From Lachnospiraceae bacterium (lineage in GTDB: Bacteria > Bacillota > Clostridia > Lachnospirales > Lachnospiraceae), in NCBI GenBank assembly GCA_015058015.1, contig SVDM01000005.1, positions 1 through 64,000 of the forward strand: a DNA stretch of 64,000 bases, read 5' to 3'. Both the position numbers and the translations under genes were made by a program. Below are positions 50,506 through 57,651 of the stretch, in pieces (the first letter of the stretch is position 1; every line of letters starts with the position of its first letter). Below the pieces are notes generated by a model. It ran no database searches. It was not told the DNA's origin and worked only from the letters and a program-made list of their open reading frames with translations.

Positions 50506-50868
50506 TTATACCGGTGTTCCCACTTCAATCAGATTACCGTCCGGATCATAAAAACGTATTACTTTCTGCCCCCAGCTATGCGTCATGAGTTTATTGACAT
50601 ATTTCACTTCCGGATAATAGTTCTCAAGTCTTTCCGCAAAACCCTCTATGTCATCTTCCTCAAAATAAAGCTCGCAGGAGTTATTCTCCGAAATGATCTC
50701 TTTCCCGAGGAACTCCTTCCAGTATTTCTCCTCCTGAAGAACCAGGCCTTCTGTCAAAATCATATTTCCGTCATTGTCAAGTATCATCTCAAGGCCAAAC
50801 AGATCATGATAGAACTGTTTGGATCTCTCAATATCTTTAACAACAATCAATACATTTTTCAGTCTCAT
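50506..50868 (-). CDS. VOC-family protein (glyoxalase/bleomycin resistance)
   Basis: A 120-residue single vicinal-oxygen-chelate domain pair: the early VVKDIERSKQFYHDLFGLE and the final FYDPDGNLIEVGTPV are diagnostic. It may bind or modify a small toxic compound. Single gene with its own RBS (GAAAGGAAAA). Confidence 0.91.
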   Translation of the reverse strand: MRLKNVLIVVKDIERSKQFYHDLFGLEMILDNDGNMILTEGLVLQEEKYWKEFLGKEIISENNSCELYFEEDDIEGFAERLENYYPEVKYVNKLMTHSWGQKVIRFYDPDGNLIEVGTPV

Positions 50869-50967
50869 CTTTTTTCCTTTCTTTTATACCCTATGTTCCG
50901 GTAGTTCTTTCACATATCGTTCCGGGTACATGTGCGGTGTTACAAAACCGGTCTCCCCTATGATACC

Positions 50968-51600
50968 TTAAGCCCTCCTTATCGGATGCCTGACCACAGT
51001 CTTCAACTTCTCCGGCGCTACTCTTCTGGCATCGCTCAAATAAATCTCGTGATGCATTCTCTGATCCGTAATATCAAGAACATATCCCTGCTCTTCCATA
51101 AACCTGTGCATTGCCTCTACTGTAGCAGGCTCATCGTCATATGAACCGATATGCATGCATTGCACGCACAGTCCTTCATCATAAGTGAAAAACTCGACTT
51201 TTGAAAAATCCTGCTTCTTCTTCGCCGAAGCTTCACTGACAGCCCAATCAAAATCTTCTTTCGTCACAAAATCAGGCAGGCGGATGACGGAGATCCACCG
51301 AAAAGAATCCTTATTGGCATAATCTACTCCGACCACACCGTCTTGCCACCAGAATCCTTCCAACGGCGGAACAACATAATCGAAGTATCCCTCAATCCTA
51401 TGGTCACCTTTCTTGCTCATCTTAATTGTAAAGGCAATTCCATATAGCAATCTGATAGCCTGCTTATACTCACCATCTTCCAGGTTCGGATCTCCGGTCC
51501 CGCGCACGGCGATATAATTCATACTCGGTACTGTCACAATATCAGGTTTAGTTTTCGGAATATAAAACTCTCTATATTCCTTCTTGAAATCAAATGCCAT
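50968..51600 (-). CDS. GyrI-like small-molecule-binding domain protein
   Basis: A 210-residue stand-alone GyrI-like (SHS2-type) domain protein, recognised by the motif VPSMNYIAVRGTGDPN and the later GYFDYVVPPLEGFWW. Such proteins bind or hydrolyse hydrophobic drugs. The start at 51600 has GGGTGAGG upstream. The operator before it is almost identical to that of the WYL regulator at 37583, a regulator type often linked to GyrI-like genes. Confidence 0.88.
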   Translation of the reverse strand: MAFDFKKEYREFYIPKTKPDIVTVPSMNYIAVRGTGDPNLEDGEYKQAIRLLYGIAFTIKMSKKGDHRIEGYFDYVVPPLEGFWWQDGVVGVDYANKDSFRWISVIRLPDFVTKEDFDWAVSEASAKKKQDFSKVEFFTYDEGLCVQCMHIGSYDDEPATVEAMHRFMEEQGYVLDITDQRMHHEIYLSDARRVAPEKLKTVVRHPIRRA

Positions 51601-51656
51601 ATGCCTCACCCCCTGAGTCATTTTCCTTTCACTCCATCATTATCATATCATCCAAA

Positions 51657-51678
51657 ACACGACATCTGTATGTCATGT
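51657..51678. promoter_or_regulatory. WYL-type operator upstream of the GyrI-like gene
   Basis: ACACGACA-N6-TGTCATGT, differing in one base from the ACATGACA-N6-TGTCATGT core at 37629-37650. It lies about 57 bases before the start codon. Confidence 0.72.
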
Positions 51679-51729
51679 CTATTATAATAATTTTATTTTT
51701 ATAGTATATAAGTGAGCCTTATATAAAAA

Positions 51730-51762
51730 GCTCGTGACTACCCAACACTGATAGTCACGAGC
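51730..51762 (-). terminator. Terminator following gene debris
   Basis: GCTCGTGACTA pairs with TAGTCACGAGC (11 bp); on the minus strand it is followed by TTTTTATAT. It ends a minus-strand unit entering from about 51770, where only remnants remain. Confidence 0.87.
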
Positions 51763-51768
51763 CTATAT

Positions 51769-51903
51769 TTATATCATTTGAAAGTGTTTCAAAGCATCTT
51801 CTATTGCTTTTACTTTTTCCTCCGGGCATCCCGGTTGTCTGCTAATTTGGACAATAAACATACCGTCTCGACTGTGTTTTGTTCGAGCAACCGAATTGAA
51901 TAG
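51769..51903 (-). pseudogene. Unrecognised 3' gene remnant
   Basis: A 44-codon open frame without a start codon of its own, bounded upstream by two TGA codons, reading ...RTKHSRDGMFIVQIS..., PEEKVKAIEDALKHFQMI and a stop just before a terminator in the right orientation. The amphipathic ending looks like a real protein C terminus. In the same frame a few codons upstream, SAVGSSGVL is interrupted by stops. I cannot assign a family. Probably decayed. Confidence 0.35.
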
Positions 51904-52028
51904 TCATCAGAGCCTTCATAAAACACCAGAACTCCCAACTGCAGACGCATTAAGATGCATTTTCAACATTATAATCCGTTAAAAAAATGATTCCATTTAG
52001 GCTTTCTATATAGGATATCCTTTCCTCG

Positions 52029-52292
52029 ATTTAGTTCTTGTTTTCTGGTTTGCACCTCAAAATAACCCGAAGCAAATGCAATTTGTTCTTAGCGTGGATC
52101 ACCGTTCTCAACAACGAGATAACATGCGTACCTGGTAAGTCTGTAATCCTCAACCTTTCGAATCCCTGCCTTACCAATTTTTATCATTTTGCTGACGTCA
52201 GCAAAATAATCTGGAATATTTATTCCATTGTTATCGCACGAAGTTTTTTCTTTTCTATAGTCTTTATTTTCTACTACTATAATTTTTCGCAT
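52029..52292 (-). pseudogene. dinD: Broken dinD (DNA-damage-inducible protein D) gene
   Basis: The frame reads TSCDNNGINIPDYFADVSK, VEDYRLTRYACYLVVENGDPR, then a TAA at 52089-52091, and continues in frame with EQIAFASGYFEVQTRKQEL. This whole stretch matches the central BRO/DinD region, where a Lys is expected at the stop. The N-terminal part is replaced by an unrelated short segment, and the C-terminal third is missing. The gene is therefore dead by a nonsense change plus deletions at both ends. DinD family members are typical of mobile and phage-derived DNA. Confidence 0.8.
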
Positions 52293-52302
52293 ATATCATT
52301 GC

Positions 52303-53259
52303 TCAATAAAATGGCTTCGCCTTCATCATAGAGTAGGTTACTTCTGCCTTTATGCTATATTTTTCAACCACATTTTTCACAACATCAAAAAACCATTCAG
52401 ATGCATATGGTGATACATATATTTTTTCTATCAATGTATCAATATTTACCGGAATATAAACACCTTTGTCATTTGAGTGTATTTTAGTTGTAATCAATCT
52501 TACTTCATTCTCATACTCAAATGATTTACGTTTATACCAAAAGGGTCCATTAATGGATGCGAACCTATTGGTAAAATCTATATATTTAACTTTACCAATA
52601 CTTATATTGGGATCTTTATCTATCGCCTCATATATTCTTTTGGCTGTTGTTTGAATTGCAACAGCGTTGGCACAATCTTTAGAATAAAGTTTCCACATTG
52701 CTTCTGATTCATAACAATTTAAATGCCAACAACTTATATATGTATATTCTCTCGATTTCTGTCCGTTATTTTCAATTTCATCTAATAATCGATTCGCTTC
52801 TTCCGTCAACTTCTCTTCTGTATTATTGATAGGATTTCTTCCTGGAGCTGTGGCTACAGCTTGTTTAAAAAATCCCTTGTAAAAACTGTCCCATTTATAC
52901 TTATCCCTTTCAAGTCCCTTTGCACCTTCAAATATATCTTCAAAAGAGCTCGCAGCTGCAAAGAATAATTCTTCCCGACTAATCAATGAAATAAACTTTG
53001 CCAAATCCATATATCGCCACAGTATACTATCTGGAGAAGGTTCCTCATACTCCAGATTTTGCCAATAGTATCGTATAACTGTTTCTTTAAGCAAAGGTGC
53101 ACACTTATCACACAAAACAGCAGGGTTTCTTCCTTTCAAATAGCCTAAATGTGCCGTATCTCCTTCTATAAATGGCTTACCACAATTTGAACAATTACTC
53201 CTGTGCTCATTATAAAAAATATCAAGTTCCCTTGTTGTCTTTAAAGTCATTTCCTGCAT
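52303..53259 (-). CDS. DUF2971 protein with N-terminal zinc-finger-like segment
   Basis: A 318-residue protein. Residues 75-315 match DUF2971: SILWRYMDLAKFISLIS, ELFFAAASSFEDIFEG, the central ISCWHLNCYESEAMWKLYS and late KRKSFEYENEVRLI. The first 60 residues carry two Cys pairs (CSNCGKPF and CDKC), a treble-clef-like addition not always present. DUF2971 genes often occur in defence islands and prophages; enzymatic role unknown. It lies just before the dinD remnant. Confidence 0.87.
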   Translation of the reverse strand: MQEMTLKTTRELDIFYNEHRSNCSNCGKPFIEGDTAHLGYLKGRNPAVLCDKCAPLLKETVIRYYWQNLEYEEPSPDSILWRYMDLAKFISLISREELFFAAASSFEDIFEGAKGLERDKYKWDSFYKGFFKQAVATAPGRNPINNTEEKLTEEANRLLDEIENNGQKSREYTYISCWHLNCYESEAMWKLYSKDCANAVAIQTTAKRIYEAIDKDPNISIGKVKYIDFTNRFASINGPFWYKRKSFEYENEVRLITTKIHSNDKGVYIPVNIDTLIEKIYVSPYASEWFFDVVKNVVEKYSIKAEVTYSMMKAKPFY

Positions 53260-53458
53260 ATAACCTTATGTTTCCCCTCTCTTATATATCCAAATAAGTA
53301 AGAAAACTGTAACATAAACCTATTGAATTCCCGAACCTTGTGAGCATTCTTCATATTATTTCATCATCAGAAGACAACTTGTATCTCTTTTTATTCGCAT
53401 TGTTTTAGTTTTTCACAGTTTTCACACACCCCACTACAATCTTACATTTCAAATTGCG

Positions 53459-54340
53459 TTATTCCCATATTCCATTTTCAGGATTCCATTTTGCTTTTAC
53501 TGCTCCTTCAAGCAACGGACAGACAAATTCTTTGACCCTAACCATCATATCTGTCATGGATACCTGGATAAGCGCCTTTTTCTTTTTCAGGAATGAATTC
53601 CATCTTGTCTGATGCATCGGATCATTCAGGAACTCATCTCCGAATGCAGCAGAATCCATCGTCATCTTTGTTTTTCTGTTCTTAAAGGTCTCAACAACAG
53701 CATTCCGAAGTTCCTCATATGAGAATTCGTACTTTTGGGATAGAACATAGATGTCATAAAAATCCTTATATCTGCTGTTCAGATAACCATTATGTATAAT
53801 AGCTTCCAACTTCTCCGCAATAGATGATTCCAGCGAGTAGGCGTTTACTCGCGGCGGATCCATATCGAGTATAACGGGGAAGTCCATTTTCACTGCATCA
53901 GGATAGATCACATCCCCAAAACCGATATCAATGCCAACCGGAATCTTTGTTCGATCAAGATATCCAACAGCTGAGATGTGAAGACCGTGATATTCCTTAA
54001 ACTCCGTTATGTCCTCCACAGCTATAGAATCTGTATCAAATACAAGCGCATCATCGATATCCTGAGAGAGAATATCTCGGAATACACTCTTCATCTCTTC
54101 ACCACTATTGGAAATACGCCTTGCAAGTAAATCCACATCCGTCGTTGCCCGTTCATATTTGCGGTTAAATATCGCATACAAGAAGATGCCGCCTTTTAAA
54201 ACAAATTGATCCGCATATTTGGACACGGAAATGCGGTAAATTGTTCTCTCCAACCCGTAATAAGTAAGGGCTTCCTGAAAAGTACAGCCGTTTTTTACTG
54301 CGAAGTTCTTAAGTCTCGCCTTTACTGAATCAGCATTCAT
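53459..54340 (-). CDS. abiEii: AbiEii/AbiGii-family toxin (nucleotidyltransferase)
   Basis: A 293-residue toxin of the type IV AbiE system. The nucleotidyltransferase motifs are complete: FVLKGGIFLY, the TTDVD metal site, then LEAIIHN and RYKDFYDIYVL. These enzymes are thought to disable tRNA or another nucleotide target and protect against phage by abortive infection. It starts at the stop of the antitoxin gene (TAATG overlap). Confidence 0.93.
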   Translation of the reverse strand: MNADSVKARLKNFAVKNGCTFQEALTYYGLERTIYRISVSKYADQFVLKGGIFLYAIFNRKYERATTDVDLLARRISNSGEEMKSVFRDILSQDIDDALVFDTDSIAVEDITEFKEYHGLHISAVGYLDRTKIPVGIDIGFGDVIYPDAVKMDFPVILDMDPPRVNAYSLESSIAEKLEAIIHNGYLNSRYKDFYDIYVLSQKYEFSYEELRNAVVETFKNRKTKMTMDSAAFGDEFLNDPMHQTRWNSFLKKKKALIQVSMTDMMVRVKEFVCPLLEGAVKAKWNPENGIWE

Positions 54341-54918
54341 TACACAAGCACCTCCAGATACGTTCTTACGATCTTCTCGCAGCGCAGACGTTTTGCATAA
54401 GCATAAAGCCTGTCAATCTGCCTGTCCCTGCGTTTCAGGTAATTCCTGAGTACCTCAGCTGTCTCCTCAATACCGATTTTGTTCCTGTAGTAAATGATAT
54501 CGACCACGGTTTTCTCGATATCGAAGATGTGGAAGCAGTTATCGCCATACCTGACTTCAGTTACTCCGAGATCCATCCGAGATGGATCAAAATAAAAGAG
54601 CCTGATCACCGGCCATTCCGGTAGCGTATTAACCTTTTTCTTTCTTTCAATAGCAACATCCACGGCATCAGGAAGGAAATTGGTAAGTTCGTAATACCTT
54701 GCTGCACTCATCAGACATATAACACCATTCGGTACAAAAGCTTCCGCGCTGAAAAAGTCGTTCTCATCACCCGTATATGTGAGGTTTTCATAAGTGCTCC
54801 GGTTTACCCGTGACAGTATACCTTGTTCTTCAAGCTTACCAATCTTGTAATATGAATAGCCCAGATCCTTCAGCTCGCTAGTTGTGATAAACTTCTTGTT
54901 TTCAGCGAATACGTTCAC
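54340..54918 (-). CDS. abiEi: AbiEi-family antitoxin/autoregulator
   Basis: A 192-residue protein. The N-terminal winged HTH (FITTSELKDLGYSYYKIGKLEEQGILSRV) is followed by the AbiEi C-terminal antitoxin domain (FVPNGVICLMSAARYYELTNFLP, FDIEKTVVDIIYYRNKIG). In this family the protein represses its own operon and separately neutralises the toxin. The start is taken as the GTG at 54918, eight bases after GGAGG; the longer reading would start inside the RBS. Confidence 0.9.
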   Translation of the reverse strand: MNVFAENKKFITTSELKDLGYSYYKIGKLEEQGILSRVNRSTYENLTYTGDENDFFSAEAFVPNGVICLMSAARYYELTNFLPDAVDVAIERKKKVNTLPEWPVIRLFYFDPSRMDLGVTEVRYGDNCFHIFDIEKTVVDIIYYRNKIGIEETAEVLRNYLKRRDRQIDRLYAYAKRLRCEKIVRTYLEVLV

Positions 54919-54937
54919 ATGAATCACCTCCGCTTAT

Positions 54938-54999
54938 ACTATACACGATTCGAAGAAATATTTCAACTAAATTCGGCAGTTATTTTTATTAGCCGAATT
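54938..54999 (-). promoter_or_regulatory. AbiE promoter with upstream inverted repeat
   Basis: Minus strand: TTGAAA (54961-54966), 17 bases, TATAGT (54938-54943). Directly upstream of the -35 lies an inverted repeat AATTCGGC (54970-54977)/GCCGAATT (54992-54999), 14 bases apart. AbiEi proteins repress through inverted repeats at this position. Confidence 0.75.
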
Positions 55000-55102
55000 A
55001 AATCAAAAGCCATCAAAGTCCGATAGTAAGATTAATGATATAAAATGAGCTACTGATAATTTTATGCATCAGCAGCTCTTCTCTACTAAAATACATTTTC
55101 TG

Positions 55103-56560
55103 TTATTTTCCGTCTTTCCCCTGTGCATCCTTAATTCTGTAATAATCCTCCAAATCCACATCAATATGCACCTTTGCATCCGCTTTTCGGTTGCTCACCC
55201 GCTCCAAAAGTGCGATACTTTCCACGTGCATTGTGTGTCCAAACTGGTCCACCCCACAGACCTTCTTTAATTCGTAACCTCCTGCTGCCAGGATTTTCAA
55301 GTCTCTTGATAATGTGGCAGGGTCACAGCTTACATAAACAACCCGCTTTGGCTGCATCTTTAAGATGGTATCAAGGCAATCCTTATCGCAGCCCTTTCTT
55401 GGAGGGTCTACTACGATGACGTCGGCGAAGATGCCCTCTTTCTCATACTTTTCCGGCAGAACTTCTTCCGCCTTCCCTACATAAAATGTGGCATTATCCA
55501 ACCCGTTGATACGGGCATTGTCCCTAGCATCTTCTATGGCCTCCGGCACTATCTCCACGCCATAGACCCGCTCTGCCTTCTTCGCCATAAAAAGAGATAT
55601 GGTTCCGATGCCGCAATAGAGGTCCCACACAGTCTCCCCGGGCTGAATACCCGCATATTCTAAGGCCTTGTTGTAAAGCTTTTCGGTCTGCTGCGGATTT
55701 ACCTGGAAAAATGATAAGGGCGAAATCCGAAACTTGATATCATCAATGTAGTCTTCTATGTAATCCCGTCCCCATAGGGTCTTTAAGGTGTCCCCCATGA
55801 TGACGTTGGTATTCTTCTCATTTATATTAAGGGAAATGCTTGCCATACCGGGAATGCCGGTTAACTTATCCACAAGAATCTCGCTTTTGGGGAGAGTTTT
55901 CCCGTTAATTATCACACATACCATAATCTCCCCGGTCTTAAATCCCTTTCGTATCAGGACATGTCTTACCAGGCCCTTGCCGCTTTTCTCGTCATAGGGT
56001 GCCACCTTACAAGTCTTCATATAGGCAAGAATCATTTCCAGTATTTCTTTGTTTTCAGGCACACCTATGGCACAATCGGTCCCGGGAATAATGGAATGGG
56101 TTCGGCCTGCATAGAAGCCTGCCACTACATTTCCCTCTTTATCAAGGCCTATGGGGTATTGGGCCTTGTTGCGGTAATGATAGGGCTCCTCCATGCCGAT
56201 TATGGGTTCTGTAATACTGTTTATATACTCTTCCTCAAATCCTCCGATTCGAACCAAGTCATTTTTAATGATTTTGTCCTTTAATTCCAATTGCTTATTA
56301 TATGATAAGGCCTGTATCTGGCATCCGCCGCAGGCCTTGTGGATAGGGCATCTTGGCGTAACCCTGTCCGGAGAAGGGGTGATAATCTTTGTAAGCTTGG
56401 CAAAGCCGTAGGTCTTCTTTGCCTTCATAACCTTGGCTTCTACGGTATCCCCCACATAAGCGTCCTTAATAAACAGAGTGAAGCCATCAGCCTTGCCGAT
56501 GCCTTCCCCTGTTGTACTCATATCTTCAATTGTTACTGTTACGTAATCGTTCTTGTTCAT
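55103..56560 (-). CDS. rlmD: 23S rRNA (uracil-5-)-methyltransferase RlmD
   Basis: A 485-residue rRNA m5U methyltransferase of the RumA/TrmA family. An N-terminal TRAM domain (residues 1-60) is followed by the iron-sulfur Cys motif (CPIHKACGGC), the AdoMet site DLYCGIGTISLFMA, DPPRKGCD and the catalytic Cys in YVSCDPATLSRDL. In Firmicutes the same family includes RlmCD, which methylates two uridines, so the exact target is uncertain. The C terminus has a short charged tail. Confidence 0.9.
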   Translation of the reverse strand: MNKNDYVTVTIEDMSTTGEGIGKADGFTLFIKDAYVGDTVEAKVMKAKKTYGFAKLTKIITPSPDRVTPRCPIHKACGGCQIQALSYNKQLELKDKIIKNDLVRIGGFEEEYINSITEPIIGMEEPYHYRNKAQYPIGLDKEGNVVAGFYAGRTHSIIPGTDCAIGVPENKEILEMILAYMKTCKVAPYDEKSGKGLVRHVLIRKGFKTGEIMVCVIINGKTLPKSEILVDKLTGIPGMASISLNINEKNTNVIMGDTLKTLWGRDYIEDYIDDIKFRISPLSFFQVNPQQTEKLYNKALEYAGIQPGETVWDLYCGIGTISLFMAKKAERVYGVEIVPEAIEDARDNARINGLDNATFYVGKAEEVLPEKYEKEGIFADVIVVDPPRKGCDKDCLDTILKMQPKRVVYVSCDPATLSRDLKILAAGGYELKKVCGVDQFGHTMHVESIALLERVSNRKADAKVHIDVDLEDYYRIKDAQGKDGK

Positions 56561-56564
56561 ATTC

Positions 56565-57518
56565 TTAGTCAGTTTTACCGGTTCTTCTTATATTGGATTC
56601 TATCAGGCGATTATATCCCAGCCACTCTGTGCTGCCTTCAGGGATATTGGCAAATGCCTCTTTCATTGTCTCCATCTTGGCATCTGTGTTATCTGCAAAG
56701 TTCAAAGCTACAGCCTCAATGATTGCGGGTTTTTTAGGTGAGCCGTACTCTAACTCTCCGTGGTGAGCTGCAATACAGTGCTTAAGTTCGTTAGCCAGTC
56801 TCGGTGGAAAGCCCTCTATTGACCGAACCAGGCGTCCAACTGCCTCTATTCCCATTACTATGTGACCAAGGAGCTGTCCCTCATCAGTGTAGTCGTTCTC
56901 CGGGAATGATGAGAGCTCGTTAATCTTGCCGATATCGTGACAAATAGCTGCTGTTATAAGCAAGTCCCTGTTAAGAAGGGGATAAGTGGTGGAATAAAAA
57001 TCACATATCTTTGTCACCGTTAATGTATGCTCTAACAGGCCTCCTATAAAGCCATGGTGTACGCTTTTGGCTGCAGAGTGCTTCTTGAATTCCGTAATGA
57101 AACCTTCGCTTTCTCTAAAGAGTATATCAAGAAGTCTGTGTAAGTGGGGCTCCTTAACACTGTCAATAAGGGCTAGCAGTTCTCCGTACATTTCTTCTAT
57201 GTCCTTGTCGGAAATGGGGAAATACTCCTTCTCCTCATACTCCTCCGGTCCTGCCTTCCTAAGCCTCTTTATGTTAAACTGCAGAGAACCGTTAAAGGAT
57301 GTTATCTCTCCCATAACGTCTACATAGTCCATCTTGTCGTAGTCTTCTATTCCCCCGGAATTGGGATCCCATATCTTACCGTCTATGGTTCCGGTCTTGT
57401 CCTGCAAAGTCAGGCTCTCGTAAGGCTTGCCGTTCTTGGCTGTTGCCACTACTCTTGTTTTGCAAAAATAGATTCCTCTTACCTGTTCGCCTTCTCTGAA
57501 TTCTTCAATGTATTTCAC
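56565..57518 (-). CDS. YhaM-type 3'-5' exoribonuclease
   Basis: A 317-residue RNase. An OB-fold covers residues 1-90 and an HD-type metal domain about 155-290 (HHGFIGGLLEHTLTV, AAICHDIGKINEL). It begins with GTG. The rlmD gene follows four bases after its stop, suggesting a joint transcript for RNA maturation and turnover. Confidence 0.9.
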   Translation of the reverse strand: MKYIEEFREGEQVRGIYFCKTRVVATAKNGKPYESLTLQDKTGTIDGKIWDPNSGGIEDYDKMDYVDVMGEITSFNGSLQFNIKRLRKAGPEEYEEKEYFPISDKDIEEMYGELLALIDSVKEPHLHRLLDILFRESEGFITEFKKHSAAKSVHHGFIGGLLEHTLTVTKICDFYSTTYPLLNRDLLITAAICHDIGKINELSSFPENDYTDEGQLLGHIVMGIEAVGRLVRSIEGFPPRLANELKHCIAAHHGELEYGSPKKPAIIEAVALNFADNTDAKMETMKEAFANIPEGSTEWLGYNRLIESNIRRTGKTD

Positions 57519-57651
57519 TAATGTTACCTGCGGCTTTTAGCCGCCGCCTTTCTAATATAGATTTACTCTAGTTTGTATTATACAACAAACCTTGGAATCA
57601 TGGTATACTAATAGAAGTCAGTTTCACATATTAATTGTTTGGAGAGATATT

